Below are positions 1 through 8,605 of a DNA stretch of 31,576 nucleotides, piece after piece. The stretch spans positions 1 through 31,576 of the forward strand of contig JBJXFK010000230.1 of NCBI GenBank assembly GCA_046155505.1, given 5' to 3'. The notes under the pieces were generated by a model. It saw only the letters and a list, made by a program, of their open reading frames with translations, ran no database searches and was not told the DNA's origin. Made by a program: the position numbers and the translations under genes. Numbering within the stretch: the first letter of the stretch is position 1; every line of letters begins with the position of its first letter. Source of the DNA: JBJXFK01 sp046155505 (GTDB taxonomy: Bacteria; Planctomycetota; Phycisphaerae; UBA1845; Fen-1342).

Positions 1-89
1 GGTGCGAATTTAATTTGCACGGGCGGGAGGCCGATGCTCCCCATCAATTCGGCGTTGCCGGAGCGCTAGGCACTCCGGCCCCTCAATAT

Positions 90-377
90 AAATCCGTGAA
101 CGCGCCGGAGAAATCCTCTCTCGCTCCCCGTTCTCTGTGCCCTCAGTGACCTCGGTGGCTTCCCGTTCTTCGCCGTGCCTACAGCCCGCGTATGAACAAC
201 CGCCCGACTCATCCCACCAACCACCAATCATACGGAACTCCGTAGCCTACCAACATGCACGCCCGATATGGTCACTGTCCAATAATTTGCCAGTTTCCAT
301 CGAATCCAACCCAGACGTTCGATGAAGTGTCACGCCGCGATGACAACTTGACCATCTCGATCGCGCGCGCCTATCAC
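90..377 (+). repeat. duplicated upstream module, copy 1
   Basis: This stretch matches 20737-21016 in the same orientation. Both copies begin with AAATCCGTG and a run of 'CTCNGTG' words. They then share identical blocks: CCGATATGG (263 and 20902), GTCCAATAATTTGCC (277 and 20916) and AACTTGACCATCTCGA (345 and 20984). These blocks keep the same spacing in both copies. Over 263-377 a hand alignment gives about 70% identity. Similarity stops at a promoter-like hexamer, and the DNA between it and the downstream gene is unrelated in the two copies. Confidence 0.8.
348..377 (+). promoter_or_regulatory. promoter-like element in module copy 1
   Basis: TTGACC (348-353), an 18-nt spacer and TATCAC (372-377) resemble a sigma-70 -35/-10 pair. 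The -35 matches five of six consensus bases and the -10 four of six. It ends about 180 nt before the response regulator start. The same arrangement recurs in module copy 2 about 170 nt before another gene, which is the main reason for listing it. Function is inferred. Confidence 0.4.
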
Positions 378-559
378 ACGGCCCTCACGTCCAGAGCCCG
401 ACTCGCTTCGGCCGCCCCGCTCAGCATTCACTCCACGCCGCCCGCCTTAACAGTATGTTCGCATAATGATAGCCATCGGCTAACATCCCCTCTTTACATT
501 CTGTTCGGTAAGCACCGGTCGCAGCCGCCCTCGCGGCTTGGCAAACAGGCAGGTGGTCT

Positions 560-1270
560 ATGGCGAGCGGAAAGAACATTCTCGTGGTCGAGGACGAAGC
601 CGATCTGGCTGAGCTGGTCCACTTTCATCTCGAAAAAGAGGGCTATCGCTGTCGCAAGCAATACGACGGCAACGCCGCCCTTGCCGAAGTGCAGCGCGAC
701 CCGCCGGACCTGATCATCCTCGATCGCATGCTGCCGAAAATTTCCGGCGACGATGTCGCCAATCGCCTGAAACGCGACCCGCGCACAGCGGGCATCCCGA
801 TCGTCATGCTCACCGCCAAGGTCGACGAAACCGACGAGCTCATTGGCTTCGCCCTCGGTGCAGACGACTACATTCGTAAGCCGTTTTCGATGAAATTGCT
901 CGTCGCTCGCGTCTCGGCCGTGCTTCGCCGCAAAGAGGCATCCGAACAGACCGCGGAACTGCTCACCGTCGGGCCGATCTCGATCGACCGCGCTCGCCAC
1001 GAGGTGCGCGTCGGCGACGCTTCCGTACAACTCACCGCGACCGAGTTTCGCCTGCTGCTCGCTCTGGCCGGGGCCCGCGGACGCGTGCTCGACCGAGATC
1101 AACTGATCGACTCGGTGCTCGGCACCGGGGTTGGCGTCACCAATCGCACCATCGACGTCCACGTCGCCGCCCTGCGCAAGAAGATGGGCGAGGCCGCGAA
1201 TTGGATTCAGACCGTCCGCGGCGTCGGGTACACTTTCCGCGAGCCTCAGCCCGAACACAACGAGGCCTAG
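560..1270 (+). CDS. OmpR/PhoB-family response regulator
   Basis: Phosphorylation-controlled DNA-binding transcription factor of 236 residues. The receiver domain (about 5-120) has the acidic pocket E11/D12, phospho-acceptor D55 in LIILDRMLP, switch T85 and K107 in IRKPF. A winged-helix C-terminal domain (about 135-228) ends with the family's typical VRGVGYTF. The ATG is preceded by a purine-rich AGGCAGGTGG stretch. Its sensor kinase starts 15 nt downstream on the same strand, so the two form a cognate pair and likely one transcript. The architecture is PhoB-like, but no phosphate-transport genes lie nearby, so the stimulus is unknown. The upstream duplicated module may supply its promoter. 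Confidence 0.95.
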   Translation: MASGKNILVVEDEADLAELVHFHLEKEGYRCRKQYDGNAALAEVQRDPPDLIILDRMLPKISGDDVANRLKRDPRTAGIPIVMLTAKVDETDELIGFALGADDYIRKPFSMKLLVARVSAVLRRKEASEQTAELLTVGPISIDRARHEVRVGDASVQLTATEFRLLLALAGARGRVLDRDQLIDSVLGTGVGVTNRTIDVHVAALRKKMGEAANWIQTVRGVGYTFREPQPEHNEA

Positions 1271-1285
1271 GCCGCCGGCGGTCGA

Positions 1286-3154
1286 ATGTACACGCGCGAA
1301 TTGTCGTGGAAACTCGTCATGGGTCTGGCGCTGCCCGTCGTGGTCGCGCTGGCCGCGATCGTCTGGTTTTTCCAGACCGAGATCAACCGCGTCCACGAAG
1401 ATCAAACCAGCCAGGCCCTCCTCGTTGCCGGTCGTCTGATCCGCCACTCGGTCGAGTCCGCTCCTGATCGCTCCACTGACGCGCTCCTCGAAGACCTGCG
1501 CCAGCAACAGATCGAAGCCGTCATCGTCTCGGATCGCGGCGAAGCGCTCGTCGATACGCGACGCTCGCGCGCGTCGATCGAGCAGTTGTTGCAACGGTCC
1601 GAAGTGCGCAACGCCCTGCTCGACGGTTTCGGCCAGATCACTTGGTCGCCGCGCCCCGATGGCGGCCCGCACCGCGCCGTAGCGCTCAAGATCGGCGATG
1701 CGACCGGCAAGGGACTCGTCTGGCTCAGCATGCCCGTGCCGCAACTCGCCGAACAGCCGCAGACCGTCACGCGCATCGCGGCGTTCGGCGCGATCATCGG
1801 CCTCGCGACGGTGCTCGTGCTGGCGTATGTCCACACGCGCCGCTGGTCGAATCTGCTGCGACGCATCACCGAAGCCGCAACCAGTATCTCAGCCGGCGAC
1901 CTGTCGGTTCGCGCCGACGTCGCCGGTTCAGAAGAACTTGAAGTGCTCGCGCGGGCAATCAACGAGACGCGACAACGCCTCGCCGTGCATACCGAGACAA
2001 TCGACCGCCAGCGGCGCACGTTTGAAGCGTTGCTCACGCAGCTTCGCGAAGGCGTGGTCGTCGTCGGTGCCGATCGGCGCGTCGTGCTGATCAACCCAGC
2101 CGCGTCGCGACTGCTCAACCTGGGCACGTTTAGTACCAGCATGTACGTAGGCCTCGCACTCGAACGCTGCATTCCGCAGCTCGATTTGCAGCGCCTATTG
2201 CTCGCACCCGAACTCGTCGCCAACGTGAGCAGCGAGCAGCAAGCCGACACCGGCGGCAGTGTGATGCCGCCCGAACGCACCATGTTTGAATCGCGCGTCC
2301 AGGTCGATTCGCCGCACGGCACGCTGCACTTACTCGCGCACGTTTCGGACATCATTCTGCCCGGCCCGGGCGAGCTGGCCACGGGGCCGACCATCGGGCG
2401 CGTGCTGGTGATCACCGACATCACCGAGCTGACACGCAACCTTCAGATGAAAACCGACTTCGTCACCAACGCCTCACACGAGCTGCGCACGCCGCTCAGT
2501 ACGATCCGCGCTGCAGTCGAAACGTTGCAGCAGCTCGACTGGCAGACCGACGGCGATGCCGCGACGCGCTTCGTCAACGTCATCGAGCGCCAAAGCCGGC
2601 GACTCGAAGCGCTCGCGAGCGACCTGCTCGACCTGTCCAAACTCGAAGCCGGTACCGCCGGATTCCGCACGCGAACGCTGGTCGTAAGCGAGCTCTTCGG
2701 CGAATTGCGCAGCCACTTCGCCGAACGCATCAAACGCAAGCAAATCGAGTGGCGAACTGACGCGCTACGCTGCGATCGCGGCTCGATCATCGCCAGCCCG
2801 CAACTTTTGCGTCTTGTGCTCGACAACCTGATCGATAACGCGATCAAGTTCACCGACGCCGGCGGTTCGGTGACCGTCCGCTGCGTCAGCGACGCGCACT
2901 CGATTCAGTTCGAAGTCGAGGACGACGGCTGCGGCATTCCCTACGAGGATCAGCAGCGCGTGTTCGAGCGGTTCTATCAGGTCGAACGCGCGCGTAGCGG
3001 CGGGGTGATCGAACGCGGCACGGGCCTCGGACTCTCCATCGTGCGGCACGCGATCTCGGCCATGGACGGCCAGGTGCGCCTCGACAGCAAGCCGGGCGAG
3101 GGAACGCGCATCACGATCACCATCCCGCAACCAGCGGTCGCGTCCGCCGCGTGA
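1286..3154 (+). CDS. membrane sensor histidine kinase (PhoR-like layout)
   Basis: Inner-membrane sensor kinase of 622 residues, partner of the preceding response regulator. Visible in order: transmembrane helix about 10-29; extracytoplasmic segment about 30-160; second helix about 163-182; HAMP linker about 183-235; PAS-like region about 245-385; dimerisation/phospho-acceptor domain with H398 in NASHELRTPLS; and an ATPase domain with the N box around 513-522 (DNLIDNAIKF), DDGCGIP near 546 and GTGLGLSIV near 578. All catalytic motifs are intact, so it should autophosphorylate on H398 and pass phosphate to D55 of the regulator. Its stop lies 13 nt from the stop of the convergent Memo gene, with no obvious terminator between them. 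Confidence 0.95.
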   Translation: MYTRELSWKLVMGLALPVVVALAAIVWFFQTEINRVHEDQTSQALLVAGRLIRHSVESAPDRSTDALLEDLRQQQIEAVIVSDRGEALVDTRRSRASIEQLLQRSEVRNALLDGFGQITWSPRPDGGPHRAVALKIGDATGKGLVWLSMPVPQLAEQPQTVTRIAAFGAIIGLATVLVLAYVHTRRWSNLLRRITEAATSISAGDLSVRADVAGSEELEVLARAINETRQRLAVHTETIDRQRRTFEALLTQLREGVVVVGADRRVVLINPAASRLLNLGTFSTSMYVGLALERCIPQLDLQRLLLAPELVANVSSEQQADTGGSVMPPERTMFESRVQVDSPHGTLHLLAHVSDIILPGPGELATGPTIGRVLVITDITELTRNLQMKTDFVTNASHELRTPLSTIRAAVETLQQLDWQTDGDAATRFVNVIERQSRRLEALASDLLDLSKLEAGTAGFRTRTLVVSELFGELRSHFAERIKRKQIEWRTDALRCDRGSIIASPQLLRLVLDNLIDNAIKFTDAGGSVTVRCVSDAHSIQFEVEDDGCGIPYEDQQRVFERFYQVERARSGGVIERGTGLGLSIVRHAISAMDGQVRLDSKPGEGTRITITIPQPAVASAA

Positions 3155-3167
3155 GCATCGCGCCCGG

Positions 3168-4376
3168 CTACGCGAGCACCGCCGCGCAGCAAGTCACATG
3201 CGTCTCCGCCGCAAAGTCCACCGCCTGGTGATATCGCATCAACTGAAACGCAGTCCCCGGCAGCGCGCGGGCCGTGACATATAAGTTGCCCACGCTGCAA
3301 ATCCGGGTGCGATTCTGATTCGCCCGCACCAGATCGACAAACCGCTCCGGCTGCCCGCCGACCAGAATGCTGAGCAGCGCCCGATCGAACGCGCCGATCT
3401 CAAGCATGAATTCAGCCGTCGTTGGCTGCTCCTCGCCGAACTTCTGCCCGACGTGACTCAGATCGACGCCCGCAATGACAATTGTGCGACGCGAGTCTGC
3501 CGCGATCTCAGCCGCGAGCGCATCGCAAAACGCATCGAGATTCACGCCCTGACCGTCGATCGGGTCCATGCCGCTCGGCCCGGTCGGGTCGGGGCACAGA
3601 ATCGGCACGATCGTCGGCGCGTGATCGGGGAACGCGGCCTGAAGCAGATGCACCTGCAATTCGATCGAGTGCTCGCAATCGTGATCAAACTCATGCATGC
3701 GCAGCGACTGGCCGACTCGCAATTCGAGCGCATCGACAAACGCCGCGTCGGTTTTCGCCCGCCCCAGGGGCGTGAGAAAGTCCTTGCTCGTGGCCGTCAC
3801 GCAGCGACCCAGACCATAGTGATTCACGCCGAGAATGACGTATCGATCAGCCGCGCCGGCCGCTTGAAGCGTGGCGTACGCGTCGGCGTAGCAGGGCTTG
3901 CCGCGCGCATAGTCGAGATGCGGTGCGACGATGCCACGCAGATTCTTGTGCGCCCCGACGCTCCCCGATGCAATCACCGCCTGCAATTCGGCAGCCAGCT
4001 CGCTCGCCGTCGGATAGCGATCGCGATTGTCGCGCGCATCGGATGCTGCATACGCAGCCTGCTTTTCCGCCAGCGCCTCGGCGAAGCGCTCGTTGTAGAG
4101 CAAACACGCCTGATCGAGCGCGAGATGCAGCTTGCCAAGCTCTTCGAGCGGCAACATCTGCCCAAACTGCGAGTGGAACAACTGCGCGATGCGCTCGTAG
4201 GTCCGTTCGCCGTCGAAGTGTGCCAGCAGAAAATAGCCCGGCGGCGAAACCGCCAGCGGCGACGGCATGATCCGCAGTGGGTCGCGAATCACAAAGACCA
4301 GCCCCTCCTGCTCCGACTGCACCGGATGCACGTCCACGGGGCGCAGCGGCGGCGGCACGACTTCGGCCAGAATCAT
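3168..4376 (-). CDS. amrB: Memo-family (AmmeMemoRadiSam system B) protein
   Basis: 402-residue member of the Memo/AMMECR-associated family, related to extradiol-dioxygenase folds; the bacterial reaction is not settled. The Memo domain occupies about 145-402. Conserved pocket residues visible are H153 (APHLDY), H186 (NHYG), H236 (CEHSIELQ), H308 (DLSHVG) and C360. An extra N-terminal part (about 10-110) resembles the small winged-helix/PqqD-like domain that precedes some bacterial Memo proteins (PPGYFLLAHFDGERTYERI). The ATG overlaps the stop of the upstream membrane glycosyltransferase-like gene (ATGA), so the two are probably translationally coupled. The usual partners, an AMMECR1 protein and a radical SAM enzyme, are absent from this window. 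Confidence 0.87.
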   Translation of the reverse strand: MILAEVVPPPLRPVDVHPVQSEQEGLVFVIRDPLRIMPSPLAVSPPGYFLLAHFDGERTYERIAQLFHSQFGQMLPLEELGKLHLALDQACLLYNERFAEALAEKQAAYAASDARDNRDRYPTASELAAELQAVIASGSVGAHKNLRGIVAPHLDYARGKPCYADAYATLQAAGAADRYVILGVNHYGLGRCVTATSKDFLTPLGRAKTDAAFVDALELRVGQSLRMHEFDHDCEHSIELQVHLLQAAFPDHAPTIVPILCPDPTGPSGMDPIDGQGVNLDAFCDALAAEIAADSRRTIVIAGVDLSHVGQKFGEEQPTTAEFMLEIGAFDRALLSILVGGQPERFVDLVRANQNRTRICSVGNLYVTARALPGTAFQLMRYHQAVDFAAETHVTCCAAVLA

Positions 4377-6157
4377 CGCACGCTCTCCAACGGAATCTGC
4401 GCCGCCCAGCGCGCCTGCGACCCCCAGAACAGATGCACCCGATCGGAATCGAACGCCGGCCCCATCTCAAAGCGCAGCGCCGACACGCCGTCCGCGTCGG
4501 CCGCGAGCACCCTGACGCGCATGTCTTTCCACTCGATCGGCCGCTCGCCGCCGCGCAAGACCTCGGGCCTGCCCGACGCAACCACGAGCGCGCCGTAGGG
4601 CCCGCCGAAATAGCGATCCTTGGTGATGCGCATCTCAAAGCTCGTGCGATCGGTGAAACGCAGCTCGGTCGGCGTGATCACACCCAGCACGCGCGGCGAC
4701 CAGGTGAGCACCACAAATCGCAAATCCTTCAAACCCGTGCGCGCCTCGACGATGTACTTGGCGTAGTGCGCGATGATCGGCAGATTCGCCACATACACCG
4801 TGTCGCCGCTGCGCAAGGGCCGCGGCGACGTGATGATCTCCTCGGCGATGCGGTCTTCGACGCGCTGGCCCATATCCATCGCCAGACCCGCGAAATAGCC
4901 GAGAAACGCCAGCAAGAACGCCGTAAACCCGCCGACGATCCAGGTCGTACCCTCGATCAGCTGGCGTTTCAGATTGCGCTCGGCGGGCAGGCTGTAGTGA
5001 ATCATGCGAAAGATCATCGCGATGACGATCGCCCAACCGACGCCCGGCAGATACAAATGATGCGGCGACTCGAATACCGGCAGCACCGGCACCATCAACA
5101 GCCCGAGCGCGAGCGGACCGAGCCACGCACCGAGCGTGCCGCGATTTGCCCACCACGCCACGAACATGATCCCCATGCAGAGCACCGTCAGCCCGTAGAA
5201 CAGCAACGGACGCGGCTCGAAATACGCCAGCCCGCCGAACGGTACGACCGGCACGATCAGAAACTCGCCCAGCACGTAGTAACACGCTTTGTTGAGCACG
5301 AACTCGAAAAAGTCGGGATACGCCGGCGTGTACACATACGGCGGCGGCGGAATCCCCTGCGGCCCCAGCATTGTCGAACGCACCACGACGTAAATCGCAA
5401 CGATCGCCCAAAATCCGCCGTGGACCAGCAGCGTCGCCCGTGACCAGCGCGTGCGATGGAAGATTTCAGCGGCCAGCAACAGCGGCGGCAACATCGCGGC
5501 GTTTTCGCGGCAGCCGAGCGCGAGCACAAAGCTGACATAGCCAAGCAAAATCCAGCCGAGCGAAGGACGCCGCCCGCTGGCGTATCGCTCAGCCCAGAAC
5601 CAACCGCGCCAGCGCCCGAAGCACAGCAGGCTGATGAGCAGAAACGCCGTAACCATGACTTCGGTGATCGATGCGATCCACTGCACGGTCGCGATGTGCG
5701 CCGGATGAACGGCGAACAGCGCCGCCGCCCCCCAGCCAATGCGTTTGTGCCCGGTCAGTTGCTGCCCGAGCACCATAAGCAAGACGCACACCGCCCAATG
5801 CCAGAGCAGTGACGCGACGTGCAGCGGCGCGGGCGACCAGTCGAACATCTCGTACAAGAGCTTCATGAACGCGAAGCTCACCGGACGAAAGAATCGCAGC
5901 GTACACTCGGGCAGATACCACGATTCGAGCGCGCCGCCGACCAGTTCGAGCCGACATGCGCCGACCAAATCGGTCAGTGTCCAGCTTGCCGCCTTCAATT
6001 GGCGATAGTGAGCGTGATCGTCAAGAAACAGCCCGTGCAACACGCAGCGCCCGTGCATGATCACGACGATCAGGCCGAGCGACAGAACCGCCCACACCCA
6101 GTGATGCGACGCACCAGCCGGTCGAACGTCGGGTTGTGCCGCAACGCGCCCGCTCAT
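4373..6157 (-). CDS. multi-pass membrane protein, GT-C glycosyltransferase-like
   Basis: 594-residue integral membrane protein with roughly ten to twelve hydrophobic helices over residues 20-430, then a soluble C-terminal domain (about 440-594). After the first helix comes FLDDHAHY, an acidic loop like the catalytic first loop of GT-C enzymes (PMT, TMTC and related families), followed by RFFRPVSF. This suggests transfer of a sugar from a lipid carrier outside the membrane, but substrate and acceptor cannot be read. The start overlaps the stop of the flippase-like gene by ATGA, and its own stop overlaps the Memo start in the same way. A general membrane protein of unknown function remains possible. 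Confidence 0.7.
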   Translation of the reverse strand: MSGRVAAQPDVRPAGASHHWVWAVLSLGLIVVIMHGRCVLHGLFLDDHAHYRQLKAASWTLTDLVGACRLELVGGALESWYLPECTLRFFRPVSFAFMKLLYEMFDWSPAPLHVASLLWHWAVCVLLMVLGQQLTGHKRIGWGAAALFAVHPAHIATVQWIASITEVMVTAFLLISLLCFGRWRGWFWAERYASGRRPSLGWILLGYVSFVLALGCRENAAMLPPLLLAAEIFHRTRWSRATLLVHGGFWAIVAIYVVVRSTMLGPQGIPPPPYVYTPAYPDFFEFVLNKACYYVLGEFLIVPVVPFGGLAYFEPRPLLFYGLTVLCMGIMFVAWWANRGTLGAWLGPLALGLLMVPVLPVFESPHHLYLPGVGWAIVIAMIFRMIHYSLPAERNLKRQLIEGTTWIVGGFTAFLLAFLGYFAGLAMDMGQRVEDRIAEEIITSPRPLRSGDTVYVANLPIIAHYAKYIVEARTGLKDLRFVVLTWSPRVLGVITPTELRFTDRTSFEMRITKDRYFGGPYGALVVASGRPEVLRGGERPIEWKDMRVRVLAADADGVSALRFEMGPAFDSDRVHLFWGSQARWAAQIPLESVR

Positions 6158-7386
6158 GGCTTGTCAACCGCCGGTTGCGCGCCGTCGGGCTCTTCCAGTT
6201 GCGTGAATTCCGCCTCGCTCGGCAAATGCGCGCCGAGCAGCGGCACGAGCACGCCGGGCAGCGCCCACACGAGTTGAATCAGTCGAATCGCCAGCGCAAA
6301 CGCCACGCACGCCGCAGCCGAATTCAAACCGTCGTGCCCGAAGAACTGAATGTACGCCCATTCGAGCACGCCGAACGCCTGCGGCGGCGAAATCGGAATC
6401 GACGCGATCAGAAAACCAATCGGCACACAAATAAAGTACAGCGCCGCGTCACCCTTCATGCCGAGCGCACGCGACATGAGGAACGCGCTGCACACGACGA
6501 GCAGCCACAGCGCGATCGTGAGGCCGACCGACATCGCCAGCAGCGTCTTGTGCCGCCGCATCGCGACCGTCGCGCGGCCGACGCGCAACAGATGTTGCCC
6601 CGCGGGCAATCGCTCGGCAATCGCGCCGAGTCGCAGCACGCTACGCAGCCGCGTGCTGAAAATCACGATCGACCCAACCAAGAGGCCGCACCACACCATG
6701 CTCAGCCCGCCGGCGAGTGTGTTGCGATATTTCGCATCCCACGGCACGGTCTTCCAAGCGATGCCGAGCATCGCGGTCGCGATGATCATCAGGCCGAGCA
6801 GACCGATCACCCGATCCAGAAAAATGGTCGTCACCGCCTCCGTTTTGTGATGCGTGTATTTGGTGACGTAATACGCCTTGAACAGATCGCCGCCCGTGGT
6901 GCCGGGCAACGCAAAATTGAAAAAATTGCCGGCGAACGTGAGCTTCGTCGCGTCCCACAAACGCAGCGACACTTCCTGCACGCGCAGCATCCAGACCAGT
7001 CGCACGGCCGCGAAAAAGGGCACCGGCATGAACGCCAGGATTGCGAGCAGCGCGGTCGAAACGTCGAGGTCGCTGACGATGCCGTGAATGCCGAAGTTGA
7101 TTTCGGGCAGGCCGGTTTCGCCGGCCTTTTTCACATCCGCGATCGAGATCTCGACCGGCTTGCCGTCGCGCAGCACGGTGAATGTGTCGCCGCGCGTTTC
7201 GAGCAGCCGCACCTGCGTGCCCGCCGCGTCGGCGAGCGTCAGGTGGTCGTGCCAGCTCACCTTGAAATACAGGTAGAGAATCGCCACGACGCATAGGCCG
7301 TAGCGCAGCAGCGTCAGCAGCCAGGATGCCCAGCGGCTTTTGAGCAAGTCGGACCGCTCCCCGCCCCGACGACCCGCCCGCGCCAC
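6154..7386 (-). CDS. flippase-like membrane protein (LPG synthase TM / UPF0104 family)
   Basis: 410-residue membrane protein of the family containing the transmembrane part of lysylphosphatidylglycerol synthase. Members are proposed to move lipids or lipid-linked sugars across the membrane. Typical signs are the LTFAGNFFNFALPGTTGGD stretch near residues 148-166, a following YYVTKY, and IPISPPQAFGVLEW late in the protein. A hydrophilic insert (about 50-105) sits between the first and second helices. The indicated start is GTG with a weak ribosome site, so the true start is uncertain. It overlaps the GT-C-like gene by ATGA, and with the upstream nucleotide-sugar enzyme it suggests an envelope-glycan or glycolipid role. 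Confidence 0.85.
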   Translation of the reverse strand: MARAGRRGGERSDLLKSRWASWLLTLLRYGLCVVAILYLYFKVSWHDHLTLADAAGTQVRLLETRGDTFTVLRDGKPVEISIADVKKAGETGLPEINFGIHGIVSDLDVSTALLAILAFMPVPFFAAVRLVWMLRVQEVSLRLWDATKLTFAGNFFNFALPGTTGGDLFKAYYVTKYTHHKTEAVTTIFLDRVIGLLGLMIIATAMLGIAWKTVPWDAKYRNTLAGGLSMVWCGLLVGSIVIFSTRLRSVLRLGAIAERLPAGQHLLRVGRATVAMRRHKTLLAMSVGLTIALWLLVVCSAFLMSRALGMKGDAALYFICVPIGFLIASIPISPPQAFGVLEWAYIQFFGHDGLNSAAACVAFALAIRLIQLVWALPGVLVPLLGAHLPSEAEFTQLEEPDGAQPAVDKP

Positions 7387-7489
7387 GCGAACCGCCCGCC
7401 GAAGCCCAAGTCGCGAATACTAATCCGATCGCGCCCGTGGCGGGAGGGAGCTTGCGTGATCAGTGAGCGCTTCGGAGGGCAAACGCGTG

Positions 7490-8455
7490 TCACCGCGACT
7501 TGATCCCCAAATGCTCGCGAAACCGAGCCACGGTTCGCGCCAGCCCCTCGGCACGATCGACGCGCGGCTGCCAGCCGAGCCGCGTGCGGGCGATGGTCGT
7601 GTCCGGGCAGCGGCGATTCGGATCGTCCTTCGGCCGTTCGGTAAAGCGAATCTCGCTCTTGCTCTCGCACAGCCGAATGATCTCGCGTGCGAATTCGAGC
7701 ATCGTGATTTCTTGCGGATTGCCGATATTCACCGGGCCGGTAACGTCGCTGTGAACGAGCCGAATGAAGCCGTCGACCATGTCGCTCACGTAACAGAAGC
7801 TGCGCGTCTGCTCGCCGTCGCCGTGAACCGTGATCGGCTTGTTGGCGAACGCCTGCACGACGAAATTCGGCAAAACGCGGCCATCATCGAGCCGCATGCG
7901 CGGGCCGTAGGTGTTGAAAATGCGCACGACCCGCGCGATCGTGTCGGGATAGCGCTTCACATAGTTGACGATCAGTGCCTCGGCGAATCGCTTGCCCTCG
8001 TCGTAGCACGCGCGCGGCCCGATCGGGTTCACGTTGCCCCAATACGTCTCCACCTGCGGGTGTCGATCGGGCGTCGGATCGCCGTAGACCTCGCTGGTGC
8101 TGGTGTGCAACAGCCTCGCACCGTGTTTGCGGCACAGGTCGAGCAAGTTCCACACGCCGCGCGAGCAAACGTCCATGATCTCCAGCCCGCCGGGCGCGAA
8201 ATCGACCGGCGACGCGGGACAGGCGAGGTTGTAAACCACCTGAAACGGCTCGGCCATCTCGCCGCTCGTCGGCAGCGGCTCGGTGATGTCGTGTCGCACA
8301 AACCGAAAGTTCTTCATCGCCGAGAGATCGCGGACATTGATCTCCTGCCCGGTGCGCATGTTGTCCATGCCGACGACGCTATGCCCCTCGTGCAGCAGCG
8401 TTTCGCAAAGATGAAAGCCGATGAATCCGGCACAGCCGGTGACCAGCGTGCGCAT
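7490..8455 (-). CDS. UDP-glucuronate decarboxylase-like NAD-dependent epimerase/dehydratase
   Basis: 321-residue short-chain dehydrogenase-type nucleotide-sugar enzyme. It has the Rossmann motif GCAGFIG (7-13), LACPASP (78-83), TSTSEVYGDP with E122, catalytic Y151/K155 and NTYGPRM. This set is typical of UDP-glucuronate decarboxylase, which makes UDP-xylose. I chose the ATG at 8455 because GGGAG sits about 9 nt upstream; a TTG seven codons earlier overlaps that site and is less likely. It is the first gene of a carbohydrate-related set (flippase-like, GT-C-like) on the same strand. Other sugar-nucleotide 4-epimerases are possible but less likely given CPASP and E122. Confidence 0.9.
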   Translation of the reverse strand: MRTLVTGCAGFIGFHLCETLLHEGHSVVGMDNMRTGQEINVRDLSAMKNFRFVRHDITEPLPTSGEMAEPFQVVYNLACPASPVDFAPGGLEIMDVCSRGVWNLLDLCRKHGARLLHTSTSEVYGDPTPDRHPQVETYWGNVNPIGPRACYDEGKRFAEALIVNYVKRYPDTIARVVRIFNTYGPRMRLDDGRVLPNFVVQAFANKPITVHGDGEQTRSFCYVSDMVDGFIRLVHSDVTGPVNIGNPQEITMLEFAREIIRLCESKSEIRFTERPKDDPNRRCPDTTIARTRLGWQPRVDRAEGLARTVARFREHLGIKSR

Positions 8456-8478
8456 CTCGTCACTCTCCCGAGCCAAAC

Positions 8479-8605
8479 GTGAAGGCCGAAGGTCTAAGGG
8501 CGAAGGCCGAACGCCGTCCGCGAATCGCGAGTACGCGAGCGCGCCTCATCCTTCGGCCTTCAACATTCGGCCTTCGCCCTTCGACTTTCAGCTTTCGGCC
8601 TTATT
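8479..8605. repeat. inverted heptanucleotide arrays (CCGAAGG / CCTTCGG)
   Basis: Two arrays of 7-bp units face each other. The left arm (8479-8520) has six units close to CCGAAGG. The right arm (8550-8605) has eight units close to CCTTCGG. A perfect 16-bp stem can form between 8496-8511 (AAGGGCGAAGGCCGAA) and 8566-8581. The last right-arm unit contains the superoxide dismutase stop codon (TAA, 8601-8603 on the minus strand). The array fills almost the whole gap between that gene and the nucleotide-sugar enzyme. It could act as an RNA hairpin that attenuates or ends transcription; that is inference. Confidence 0.85.

Larger units (their letters stand above)
1..559. other. gene-free left edge with repeats
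   Basis: I see no credible gene here. The region starts with a short imperfect palindrome (2-20, GTGCGAATT / AATTTGCAC), then a hairpin at 57-79 (GCCGGAG / CTCCGGC, 7-bp stem, 9-nt loop). A run of degenerate 'CTCNGTG' words follows at about 134-166, then one copy of the duplicated module (90-377, separate entry). Positions 378-559 lead into the response regulator and hold nothing I recognise. The hairpin could end transcription of a gene off the left edge, but no U-tract follows it. Confidence 0.6.

Noticed and set aside
57..79. Hairpin at the left edge as a rho-independent terminator
   Set aside because: No T-run follows on either strand, so only a generic hairpin can be claimed.
447..467. 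TTAACA and CATAAT before the response regulator as a promoter
   Set aside because: The spacing is only about 9 nt, far too short.
494..1834. Long minus-strand frame over the response regulator and kinase genes
   Set aside because: It is antisense to two clear genes and spans both; the composition is typical of a shadow frame.
560..3154. Naming the two-component pair phoB/phoR
   Set aside because: The architecture fits, but no phosphate-transport genes or clear Pho boxes are present, so the signal cannot be assigned.
8479..8605. Heptad arrays as a CRISPR array
   Set aside because: Units are 7 bp, contiguous and without spacers.
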